Source: Methanoculleus sp. UBA208 (GTDB taxonomy: Archaea > Halobacteriota > Methanomicrobia > Methanomicrobiales > Methanoculleaceae). From it: a stretch of 20,257 nt of DNA. Of the stretch, positions 1 through 6,985 are shown piece after piece. The notes beneath the pieces are model-generated. The model searched no databases. It saw nothing but the letters and a program-made list of their open reading frames with translations, and had not been told where the DNA came from. Positions within the stretch are counted from its first letter, which is position 1; each line of letters opens with the position of its first letter. The stretch covers positions 1 to 20,257 of the forward strand of contig NZ_DAFZ01000050.1 of the NCBI RefSeq assembly GCF_002498065.1. Reading direction: 5' to 3'. The translations under genes were made by a program, and so were the position numbers.

Positions 1-113
1 ACGTTCCCTCCCCCCCGCCCCGGGGCCCTCAACCGCATGGAATAACCCCCTTTCCCCTCTCGCCACCCCACCAAAGCCCGCTCAGGCTCACCCGCACCCT
101 CCCGATCGATCCC

Positions 114-121
114 CTTAAATA
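114..121 (+). promoter_or_regulatory. TATA box of the marker-11/aks operon
   Basis: The sequence CTTAAATA lies in an otherwise GC-rich stretch, 45 to 52 bases upstream of the first start codon at 166. A transcript starting about 25 bases downstream (near 140-145) would have a leader of about 20-25 bases that includes the GGTGA site. This fits a standard archaeal TBP/TFB promoter. It is the only good promoter I see ahead of the nine overlapping genes, so it probably drives the whole set. The call is by pattern only. Confidence 0.65.
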
Positions 122-156
122 CCGTTATCAACGACATTCCTGTTAACGATTATTTC

Positions 157-161
157 GGTGA
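157..161 (+). promoter_or_regulatory. Ribosome binding site GGTGA for the first gene
   Basis: GGTGA is complementary to the archaeal 16S rRNA 3' end and sits four bases before the ATG at 166. It fixes the start of the first gene. Confidence 0.7.
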
Positions 162-165
162 CATC

Positions 166-1122
166 ATGATTACGCTCACGCCTGATGAAGTCAGGACCCG
201 GTTCGGGCCGTTGTTCTCGATGAAGTACCTCGCCATGGTCGACCAGAACGCCGGTCTTGCGGAGATCCGCGAGCATTGCCGGGCCCGGGGGACCATCGAG
301 TGGGACGCGGCGAACCGGGTGCGGGCGAAAGGTGCAATCCAGTCCTGCCACGTCGAGGGCACGACGATGACGATGCTCGCCAGGCTGGGCGTGTCCCCCG
401 CGAACTTCGGGGCTGCCGGTCAGGAGATCGGCGGCCAGGCGCTCGAGGGGGTCGAGGTCGCCGGAGACGAAGTGGTGACGACCTGGTCGGGCATCGCAGG
501 GGCGGGCGTCGGCGTCGCCGCCTGCCTGACCCAGGCCCCGGGCGTGATCCGGGCGGAGTATCCTACCGAAGACGATCTCAAGATCGGGGGCGCCCGGGTC
601 TGCCGGGTGCGGATCGTATCGCCGCTGTATGAGAAGGTGACGATCGGGATCGACGACACCGACACCCGCGAGGAGGGTGCCACATGGGTGCTCGCGCTCA
701 AGTGCGCCGAGGCCTGCAGGATCCCGGGGGTCGAGTACCTGGACATGCGCCTCGTGCAGCTGAACCCCGCGGTCCCGAAGAAGACCACCAACTGCGTCGG
801 GTCCGCCCTGAACTTTGCGGTCCGCCCGGGCAAGGTGGACGAACTCCTCGAGTACGTCCGCGACTTCATCGAGTCCGAAGCGGTCAGCAACGACACCGGC
901 ATCGCTGTATACCAGGGGATTGCGTTTGCAGAAGAGTCTCCCTACCTAAAACGGGTCAAGACCGAGATCCTGACGGTCGACGACGCGGAGGCGGAGGCCG
1001 CGCGGATGGGCGTCCGGTTCATCGACTCAAACGGGAGGAAGGGCAGAATCGGAGCACTCGGCGCTGTTTTCTGGGGGAACAAGGGCGTTGAGGCGGCTGG
1101 TCTTTATGGAGAAACTCTCTGA
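166..1122 (+). CDS. GIDDTD-motif protein, methanogenesis marker 11-like (first of two tandem paralogs)
   Basis: This 318-residue soluble protein of unknown reaction opens the operon. Its centre (residues about 159-172) carries TIGIDDTDTREEGATW, almost identical to the motif in the next gene. Both also share a Gly-rich stretch before it (AGAGVGVA here), a later K.TNCV motif and a conserved C-terminal ending G.IGA.GA. The GIDDTD signature resembles the one at the start of TiaS, the archaeal tRNA-Ile2 agmatidine synthase, and I infer a distant nucleotide-binding relation. I recognise the pair as the methanogen-restricted marker protein 11 type, but cannot say which copy is the orthodox one. The start is ATG with GGTGA four bases upstream. 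The gene end overlaps the next gene by 17 bases. Confidence 0.75.
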   Translation: MITLTPDEVRTRFGPLFSMKYLAMVDQNAGLAEIREHCRARGTIEWDAANRVRAKGAIQSCHVEGTTMTMLARLGVSPANFGAAGQEIGGQALEGVEVAGDEVVTTWSGIAGAGVGVAACLTQAPGVIRAEYPTEDDLKIGGARVCRVRIVSPLYEKVTIGIDDTDTREEGATWVLALKCAEACRIPGVEYLDMRLVQLNPAVPKKTTNCVGSALNFAVRPGKVDELLEYVRDFIESEAVSNDTGIAVYQGIAFAEESPYLKRVKTEILTVDDAEAEAARMGVRFIDSNGRKGRIGALGAVFWGNKGVEAAGLYGETL

Positions 1123-1999
1123 TCCGTATACGATACGGTATCCACAGATCGTGGCTGTGGCCGACGAGAGCGCCGGGCAGGTGGAACTCATCGAGTTCTT
1201 CGACTGCACCGGCGGCGCGATGTGGGTCAAGCGCCACTATGCGCAGAGCCCGCTCGTCCGCTCCGTCCGCACCGTGGGGTCGACCAACCGCTACCTCCTC
1301 TCGACCGGTAGCGCCGACCTCGGGCTCGAGGGTTCGGTCTTTCCGGCGGGAATCGCCGGTGTCGCCGTCGAAGAAGGCGAGATCGCCGTCACCTACCGGG
1401 GCCTCGGCGGCGGGGGCGTGGGGGCGTCCATCTGCCGTGCCGAGGCCGCGGGCGTCATCCGCTGCATGAGCGACCCTGCCGGTGGCGGGCGTCTCGCTGG
1501 CTCGACCATCTGGCTCCCCCGCCGCGAGCGGGTGATCGTCGGGATCGACGACACCGATACCCCGGAGGAGGGCGCCACCTGGACGCTGGCCCACAACATC
1601 GCACGGGCAGTTGAGGACGACCGTTCCCGCTACCTCTCCCACACCATCGTGCAGATCTATCCCGTCCCCTACCGGACCAAGAACTGCGTCGCCATCGCCT
1701 GCGAGTTCGCCACCTCCGATCCCGACGGGCTGGTCCGGAACTACCGCGACTACCTGGAAGAGTACACGCTCTCGGAGGAGACCGGGATGGCGGTCTGGCG
1801 AGGGTTCGACCCCTCGCCGCTCGAAGAATTCGGCTGCCGCGTAAAGCGGGGAGAGGTCTCCGCGGACGACCTCGCCGCCCTCGGCGACCCGCGGTTCTCC
1901 ATCGTCATGGACGGCCGGGGCGCGATCGGGGCGGTTGCGGCGATCCCGTTTTTCACGCGGTACGAGGAGGCGCTGGCGTTATGGAATGGAAACGGCTGA
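1106..1999 (+). CDS. Methanogenesis marker protein 11 family (second of two tandem paralogs)
   Basis: This 297-residue protein is a paralog of the preceding gene product. It has VIVGIDDTDTPEEGATW (residues about 144-160), a GGGGVGAS stretch before it, TKNCVAIAC after it, and ends in GRGAIGAVAAI. The N-terminal EKLSDPYTIRYPQIVAVADESA followed by FFDCTGGAMWV is what I associate with methanogenesis marker protein 11, a family reported only from methanogens and without an assigned reaction. I choose ATG 1106 over an upstream in-frame TTG (1088) because the ATG gives a natural N-terminus with GAGGCGG about ten bases upstream. The start overlaps the first gene by 17 bases and the end overlaps the radical SAM gene by 19, which suggests translational coupling. 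A role in cofactor or tRNA modification is only inference. Confidence 0.7.
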   Translation: MEKLSDPYTIRYPQIVAVADESAGQVELIEFFDCTGGAMWVKRHYAQSPLVRSVRTVGSTNRYLLSTGSADLGLEGSVFPAGIAGVAVEEGEIAVTYRGLGGGGVGASICRAEAAGVIRCMSDPAGGGRLAGSTIWLPRRERVIVGIDDTDTPEEGATWTLAHNIARAVEDDRSRYLSHTIVQIYPVPYRTKNCVAIACEFATSDPDGLVRNYRDYLEEYTLSEETGMAVWRGFDPSPLEEFGCRVKRGEVSADDLAALGDPRFSIVMDGRGAIGAVAAIPFFTRYEEALALWNGNG

Positions 2000-2952
2000 A
2001 GGCCCGGTTGCTTGAGGCAGGTACCGTTCGCCTCTCCGGCGAGCCTGCAGAGCCGTATGTATCCCGCTCCGCTGCCGGACCTTCGGCCGGGACGCCCGGC
2101 TCGCTCTTCTTTTCCCCCGGCGACGGCCGAAGGGTCCGGGTCGGTATCGATGAGAGAAGTTCCATCGAGGTCGTCCACCGGGGAGGCGGCGTGGCCGACC
2201 TTCTCATCGACGGCGACGTCGTCGCCGGCCGGCTCGAGCCCGCCGCCCTCCACTGCCCCCGCCAGGCCTACATCACCGTCAGCGGGACCTGCATCTTTTG
2301 CTGCCGTTACTGCCCGGTGCCGGATCTCCCCGGCCGGCGAAAGGGGATCGCCGAGGTGGTCGAGATGGTCGCAAGCGTCGCCGACCGGATCGACGCCATC
2401 GCGATCACGAGCGGCGTCGCCTCCTCGATCGAGGAGGAGGAGGCGTATGTCCTCGAGGTCGTCGCGGCGCTCCGCCCATTCAAACTTCCCATCGGAGTCT
2501 CGATCTACCCCCGCCCCGGGACCCCGGCCCGGCTTCACGCGCTCGGCGTCGCCGAGGTGAAATTCAACATCGAGGCGGCGACTCCCGACCTCTTTTCGGA
2601 GATGTGCCCCGGACTCTCGTGGGATGGGGTCTGGGAATCGCTCTCGTCGTCCGTCGCGCTCTTCGGGAAGGATCGTGTCTATTCGAACGTCATCGTCGGT
2701 CTCGGGGAGACCGATGAAGACCTGGAACGGGTGATTGAAGACCTCGCCGCGATCGGGGTCATCCCGGTTCTGCGCCCCCTCACCCCGGCGGCGTCCCTCG
2801 CCGGCCGGCCCCGCCCCTCCGCCGACCGGCTGATCAGGCTCTGCGAGGTTCACGAGAATTTCCTTCGCCGGGCGAGGCTCGACCCCCGCCGGGCATTGAC
2901 GATGTGTGCGGCGTGCACCGGATGCGATCTTACGCCGGGGAGGGACACATGA
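1981..2952 (+). CDS. Radical SAM protein, biotin-synthase-related type
   Basis: This 323-residue protein has the radical SAM cluster motif CX3CX2C at Cys104, Cys108 and Cys111 (CIFCCRYCP, with an extra Cys107). It should bind a [4Fe-4S] cluster and cleave S-adenosylmethionine. GLGETDEDLERVIEDL in the second half resembles the biotin synthase/lipoyl synthase type barrel. At the very C-terminus Cys309, Cys312 and Cys315 form CX2CX2C, possibly ligands for a second cluster. The first about 95 residues are a domain I do not recognise. The substrate is unknown. It resembles the uncharacterised biotin-synthase-related archaeal group, but that placement is from memory. Its position between marker-11 genes and the coenzyme B genes suggests a methanogenic cofactor role. 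It overlaps its neighbours by 19 and 4 bases. Confidence 0.8.
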   Translation: MEWKRLKARLLEAGTVRLSGEPAEPYVSRSAAGPSAGTPGSLFFSPGDGRRVRVGIDERSSIEVVHRGGGVADLLIDGDVVAGRLEPAALHCPRQAYITVSGTCIFCCRYCPVPDLPGRRKGIAEVVEMVASVADRIDAIAITSGVASSIEEEEAYVLEVVAALRPFKLPIGVSIYPRPGTPARLHALGVAEVKFNIEAATPDLFSEMCPGLSWDGVWESLSSSVALFGKDRVYSNVIVGLGETDEDLERVIEDLAAIGVIPVLRPLTPAASLAGRPRPSADRLIRLCEVHENFLRRARLDPRRALTMCAACTGCDLTPGRDT

Positions 2953-4205
2953 AGGGCACTGAGGCGCTCGCTCTGGCCCTCCTCCGGTCGGCAGACCGCT
3001 GCTACGCCGTCCCCGGATACCCTGTATCGGAGATTGCCGCCCGGGCCGGGGCCGTAATCACCGTAAACGAGAAGGTTGCCCTCGAGTATGCCCTCGGCGA
3101 CTCGCTATCCGGGCGGAGGGCCGCCGTGGCGGTCAAGCATGTCGGACTCAACGCCTGCGCCGACCCGCTGGTGCACGCCACCGCCCAGGGACTCCGGGCG
3201 GGCGTCGTGGTCGTCGCCGGCGACGACGTGCGCCCGATCGCATCGGACGTCGCGCAGGACTCCCGCTACTACGGCGAGGTGGCCCGGGTTCCGGTTCTCG
3301 AACCCGACGGCGAAACGCTCGGCCCGGCAGTCGAGGCGGCGTTCGAGGCATCCGAGGCCTTCTCCCGCGTTGCCATCGTCAGGGTCACGCCCGATCTTTT
3401 GGACGCGGATGTCCCGGACACCCCCGTTGCCCGGCGGGGTCGGGAGGGGAGCCTCGCGGACCCGGGACTCACGATGGCCGGACGGGCGAAGGCGGCCGAC
3501 CGCCGGACCGCGGCGATGTTTGCCTGGTCGCGGTCCTCGCCGCTGAACCGTGTTGTCGGAGGGATGCCGCGTGTCGTCACCGTCTACCCGCCCCCGGCGG
3601 ACCCGGACGCGCTCGCCCGTGTTCGCGAGACCGGCCGCCCGTTCCTCCGGGAGCACCGGCTGCTCACCCCACCTGAGCCCGCCGGGGAGCCGGAACGGTT
3701 CTCCTCCCGGGGCTTCTCGCGGACACTCTGCCGGGACTGCCCGTTCCACCCGGCGTTTGCCGTCCTCCGCGAGCGCGGGATGCGGGCGGTCTGCGACGCC
3801 GGGTGCGCAATCCTCGCGATGAACCCCCCCTACCGGGTCGGCATCGCCACCTACGGCCTCGGTTCGTCGGTTGCCGTGGCTGCGACCGGCCCCGGCGTCG
3901 CGCTCACCGGCGACTACGCGCTCCTGCACTCGGGGCTGAACGCCCTCATTGACGTCTACGAACGCAAACTCCCGCTCCTCTGTATCGTCCTTGCGAACAA
4001 CCGGATGGGGATGACCGGCGGCCACCCCGTCCCCGATATCCTTCGCTACATCGCCTGGGCGAACCCGGTCGTCTGCGCTGCAGACGACACCGCGACGCTT
4101 CGCCGGGCCCTCGTCCTCCCCCAGGACGGCCCCCGGACGGTGGTGATCGAAGGCGCCTGCCCTGAAGGTGAGAACCATGAAACCGTGGAATATCGAGATC
4201 TGTGA
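2949..4205 (+). CDS. IorA-like thiamine diphosphate-dependent enzyme lacking the ferredoxin domain
   Basis: This 418-residue protein resembles the alpha subunit of indolepyruvate:ferredoxin oxidoreductase. The N-terminal pyrimidine domain has VNEKVALEYALG with the likely cofactor-activating Glu41, then VKHVGLNACADPL, GDDVRP and QDSRYYGE. The C-terminal pyrophosphate domain has GD (321-322) and ANNRMGMTGGHP (Asn350, Asn351), the GD-X(about 28)-NN thiamine diphosphate motif. IorA proteins are usually about 600 residues and end in a two-cluster ferredoxin domain. That domain is absent here and no IorB-like gene is nearby. The start is ATG in an ATGA overlap with the radical SAM stop, with a GGGGAGGG site upstream. 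Placement directly before aksA suggests it acts on a 2-oxo acid of that pathway, for example decarboxylating 2-oxosuberate. This is inference. Sulfopyruvate decarboxylase or a degenerate IorA are alternatives. Confidence 0.75.
   Translation: MKGTEALALALLRSADRCYAVPGYPVSEIAARAGAVITVNEKVALEYALGDSLSGRRAAVAVKHVGLNACADPLVHATAQGLRAGVVVVAGDDVRPIASDVAQDSRYYGEVARVPVLEPDGETLGPAVEAAFEASEAFSRVAIVRVTPDLLDADVPDTPVARRGREGSLADPGLTMAGRAKAADRRTAAMFAWSRSSPLNRVVGGMPRVVTVYPPPADPDALARVRETGRPFLREHRLLTPPEPAGEPERFSSRGFSRTLCRDCPFHPAFAVLRERGMRAVCDAGCAILAMNPPYRVGIATYGLGSSVAVAATGPGVALTGDYALLHSGLNALIDVYERKLPLLCIVLANNRMGMTGGHPVPDILRYIAWANPVVCAADDTATLRRALVLPQDGPRTVVIEGACPEGENHETVEYRDL
4167..4171 (+). promoter_or_regulatory. 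Ribosome binding site that decides the aksA start
   Basis: GGTGA lies five bases before the ATG at 4177, inside the end of the TPP-enzyme gene. An in-frame GTG at 4168 is part of this site, so it is not taken as the start. Confidence 0.65.
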
Positions 4206-5307
4206 TGTAACGTTGCGAGACGGGGAGCAGACTCCCGGCGTCTCGTTTACCCTTGATGAGAAGATGGCTATCGCCCGATTGCTCGACGAGATCGGGGTGG
4301 AGGTGATCGAGGCCGGTTTCCCGGTGGTGTCGGCAGCGGAGAGGGAATGCGTTGCGGCCATCGCCCGGGGCGGTCTCTCTGCACGGGTCTGCTGCCTGGC
4401 ACGGGCGCTCAAGCCCGATATCGAGGCGGCGCTCGACTGCGACGTGGACATGGTCAGCATATTCTTCGCGACCTCGGACCTTCACATCCGGCACAAGTAC
4501 CGCAAACCCCGACAGGAGGTGCTTGACGGCGCTCTCGATATGGTGGAGTTCGCCACCGACCACGGTGTGCAGGTGCGGTTCGCTGCCGAAGACGCCTCGC
4601 GGACCGATCCGGCGTTCCTCATCGAGATGTATACCCGGGGCGTCGAGTGCGGTGCCGATCTCGTCAGTTTCGCGGATACGGTCGGGTGCCTCACGCCGCT
4701 TGAGGTCCATGCGGCCGTCTCGGGGATCCTCGATGCGGCCCCTCTCCCGCTCTGCATCCACTGCCACAACGATCTCGGGTTCGCTGCCGCAAACACCATC
4801 ACGGCAGCGGCCGCCGGGGCGTTCCAGCTCCACACCACCGTCAACGGCATCGGCGAACGTGCCGGAAACGCAGCTCTTGAGCAGGTGCTTGTCGCCCTGC
4901 GGATGAAGGGCGGCGTCGACCGCTACGATCTTACCCGCCTGCAGGATATCTCGCGGCTGGTCGCCCGGTGCTCGGGCGTGGCCCCGGAGCGTACCCGGCC
5001 GATCGTCGGCGAGAACGCCTTTGCCCACGAGAGCGGGATCCACATCGCCGCGATCCTCTGCGATCCGTTGACCTACGAGTACATCCCCCCGGAGCTGGTG
5101 GGCAGCGAGCGGCGGTTCATCCTCGGGAAGCACACCGGCAGGCGAGCGCTTGAGCACGTCGCGAAGGCCTACGGGTTCGACCTCTCTGACGGGGAGGCGC
5201 GGTGGGTGCTCGATCAGGTCAAACAGAAGAGCGAAGGGAAGTGCACCGTCACCCGCGAGGTGCTCTGCGGGCTTCTGCGGCGGGCAAAGGAGGTGGCCGT
5301 CCAGTGA
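4177..5307 (+). CDS. aksA: Homocitrate synthase family 2-oxoacid chain-elongation enzyme AksA
   Basis: This 376-residue enzyme condenses acetyl-CoA with 2-oxoglutarate and its longer homologues, the first step of each elongation round toward 2-oxosuberate for coenzyme B. It starts with the family signature VTLRDGEQTPGVSFT. It contains the metal-binding HCHNDLGFAAANT and the NGIGERAGNAALEQV segment, then HESGIH. It lacks the long C-terminal regulatory domain of 2-isopropylmalate synthase (about 500 residues), as expected for archaeal homocitrate synthase. Isopropylmalate or citramalate synthase would share these motifs. The adjacent aksD, aksE and aksF decide the assignment. The start is ATG 4177 with GGTGA five bases upstream, overlapping the TPP-enzyme gene by 29 bases. 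Confidence 0.88.
   Translation: MKPWNIEICDVTLRDGEQTPGVSFTLDEKMAIARLLDEIGVEVIEAGFPVVSAAERECVAAIARGGLSARVCCLARALKPDIEAALDCDVDMVSIFFATSDLHIRHKYRKPRQEVLDGALDMVEFATDHGVQVRFAAEDASRTDPAFLIEMYTRGVECGADLVSFADTVGCLTPLEVHAAVSGILDAAPLPLCIHCHNDLGFAAANTITAAAAGAFQLHTTVNGIGERAGNAALEQVLVALRMKGGVDRYDLTRLQDISRLVARCSGVAPERTRPIVGENAFAHESGIHIAAILCDPLTYEYIPPELVGSERRFILGKHTGRRALEHVAKAYGFDLSDGEARWVLDQVKQKSEGKCTVTREVLCGLLRRAKEVAVQ
5286..5296 (+). promoter_or_regulatory. Strong ribosome binding site for aksD
   Basis: AAAGGAGGTGG lies about eight bases upstream of the GTG at 5304. It is the best anti-Shine-Dalgarno match in the operon and supports the GTG start, which overlaps the aksA stop. Confidence 0.7.
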
Positions 5308-6515
5308 GCACGCTCTCGGAGCGGATCCTCGGCGCGCCGGCGGGGGAGTACGTGGACCGGGAGGTCGATATCGCCTTTGCCCACGACGGAACCGGCGTCC
5401 TCGCCCGGGAGGCGCTCCGGGAGATGGGGGTGGAACGGCTCCCGCATCCCGAACGCCTGCGCCTGATCTTCGACCACATCGTCCCGGCGAACACCGGCAC
5501 GACGGCGACGCTCCAGGCCGAGCTCCGCGGGTATGCCCGGTCCTCGGGGATAGCGCTCTCGGACGCCGGCGGGGGAATCTGCCACCAGGTGATGAGCGAA
5601 GGGGTCGTCCGGCCCGGCATGGTAGTCGTGGGCGCCGACTCCCATACCTGCACCCTCGGCGCCTTCGGCGCGTTTGCCACCGGGATGGGAGCGACCGATA
5701 TGGCGGCGGTCTGGGCCTCGGGGGCCACATGGTTCCGGGTCCCGGAGACGATCGCAGTCAACCTCGCAGGAAACCTCCCCTGTGCCGCGGAGCCAAAAGA
5801 CGTCGCCCTCGCCTATGTCGCCAGGCTCGGGATGGAAGGAGCGACCTACCGGGCGCTGGAGTTCGTGGGTGACGGGGCGGCAGGCCTCTCCATGGACGGG
5901 CGGCTGACCCTCTCCAACATGGCGGTCGAGACGGGGGCGAAGACGGGAATGTTCTACGCCGACCCGGCCACCGTCCGCTACCTCGCGGACTACGGGCTTG
6001 CCGCGGCGTCTCAAACGCCGGAGGACTGCCGCTACGAGCGGACCGTCGATATCGATCTCGGCGATATCGTGCCCCTCGTCGCGGTCCCGCACCGGGTGGA
6101 CACCGTCCGGGAGGCGGAGGAGGTCGCGGGCACGCACCTCGACCAGGTCTTCGTCGGGACCTGCACGAACGGCCGCTACGAGGATCTCGCCCGGTTCGCC
6201 CGCATCGTCCGGGGGAAGAAGGTGGCTGTCCGCACCGTGGTCGTTCCCGCCTCGCGGACGGTGCTTGCCCGCGCGATCGCCACCGGCGTCCTCGCCGATA
6301 TCGTGGATGCGGGATGCATGGTTGTGCCGCCCGGGTGCGGGCCGTGCCTCGGGGCGCATGCCGGGGTGCTCGGGGAGGGGGAGGTCTGCCTCTCCACCGC
6401 CAACCGGAACTTCAGGAACCGGATGGGCGTGGGCGGCGAGATCTACCTATCGTCGGTCGCCACCGCCGCAGCGAGCGCCATAGCCGGCGAGATTACCGCG
6501 CCGGAGGTGGCGTGA
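5304..6515 (+). CDS. aksD: Homoaconitase large subunit AksD
   Basis: This 403-residue large subunit of the aconitase/isopropylmalate isomerase family interconverts homocitrate and homoisocitrate (and longer homologues) through a dehydration-hydration with AksE. The [4Fe-4S] ligands are visible: Cys287 in VGTCTNGRY, then Cys345 and Cys348 in PPGCGPCLGAH. VGADSHTCTLGAFGAFATGMGATDMA is the family active-site stretch. The GTG start is supported by a strong GGAGGTG site, and the N-terminal STLSERILGAPAGEYVDREVD matches how family members begin. The gene overlaps aksA by four bases and aksE by one (TGATG). Leucine-pathway LeuC is the alternative. The YLRT loop in the partner AksE favours homoaconitase. 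Confidence 0.88.
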   Translation: MSTLSERILGAPAGEYVDREVDIAFAHDGTGVLAREALREMGVERLPHPERLRLIFDHIVPANTGTTATLQAELRGYARSSGIALSDAGGGICHQVMSEGVVRPGMVVVGADSHTCTLGAFGAFATGMGATDMAAVWASGATWFRVPETIAVNLAGNLPCAAEPKDVALAYVARLGMEGATYRALEFVGDGAAGLSMDGRLTLSNMAVETGAKTGMFYADPATVRYLADYGLAAASQTPEDCRYERTVDIDLGDIVPLVAVPHRVDTVREAEEVAGTHLDQVFVGTCTNGRYEDLARFARIVRGKKVAVRTVVVPASRTVLARAIATGVLADIVDAGCMVVPPGCGPCLGAHAGVLGEGEVCLSTANRNFRNRMGVGGEIYLSSVATAAASAIAGEITAPEVA

Positions 6516-6985
6516 TGCAGGGAGCCGGGCCGGCAATCTGTCTCGGGAACGACATCGACACCGACGTCATCATCGCGGGCCGTTACCTCCGGACGAAGGA
6601 CCGCTCGGTCTGGGCGGAGCATGCCTTCGAGGACCTGGACCCGGCGCTCGCCCCCCGCCTCAGCGGTTCGATCATCGTCGCCGGGAGGAACATGGGCTGC
6701 GGGTCGTCCCGCGAACAGGCGGTGGTCGCCCTCCGCGAGGCCGGGGTGGTCGGGGTCGTCGCGGAGTCGTTCGCCCGGATCTTCTTCCGGAACGCCGTCA
6801 ACGTCGGCCTGCCGGTGCTCGAGGCCGCGGTCTCCTGCACCGACGGCGCCCGCGTCGCCTTCGACCTCGATGCAGGATGGGTGGAGGTGGACGGGAAACG
6901 CTATCCCGCCCGCCCGCTCTCGGGGAGGATGATCACCATCCTCCGGGCCGGAGGGCTGGTTCCCTACTGGGGGTCGCACCGATGA
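6515..6985 (+). CDS. aksE: Homoaconitase small subunit AksE
   Basis: This 156-residue swivel-domain partner of AksD is the usual length for archaeal small subunits. It begins CLGNDIDTDVIIAGRYLRT. Residues 24-27, YLRT, lie in the flexible loop reported to set specificity in methanogen homoaconitase. Isopropylmalate isomerase small subunits have a different sequence there, so this is direct support for the 2-oxosuberate pathway rather than leucine. Residues about 58-68 carry NMGCGSSREQA, the phosphate/carboxylate-binding GSSREQ motif, followed by SFARIFFRNAVNVGLP. The start ATG overlaps the aksD stop by one base and the end overlaps the next gene in an ATGA. Confidence 0.88.
   Translation: MQGAGPAICLGNDIDTDVIIAGRYLRTKDRSVWAEHAFEDLDPALAPRLSGSIIVAGRNMGCGSSREQAVVALREAGVVGVVAESFARIFFRNAVNVGLPVLEAAVSCTDGARVAFDLDAGWVEVDGKRYPARPLSGRMITILRAGGLVPYWGSHR

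Noticed and set aside
1750..2853. A 367-codon minus-strand frame opposite the marker-11 and radical SAM genes
   Set aside because: Same pattern of Asp/Arg/Gly-rich shadow translation. The plus strand has the CX3CX2C motif and overlapping operon structure.
4168..4176. GTG 4168 as the start of aksA
   Set aside because: The GTG is part of a GGTGA ribosome binding site placed ideally for ATG 4177, and the family N-terminus begins after the ATG.
2949..4205. Sulfopyruvate decarboxylase (ComDE) for coenzyme M
   Set aside because: The detailed motifs (NEKVALE, KHVGLN, QDSRYY, MTGGHP) follow IorA rather than ComD/ComE. The linked genes are for coenzyme B, so ComDE is less likely but not impossible.
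3105..5730. Long minus-strand frames (3105-4460 and 3946-5730) opposite the TPP enzyme, aksA and aksD
   Set aside because: They are Arg/Pro/Gly-rich shadows of well-recognised plus-strand genes, with no start context or recognisable domain.
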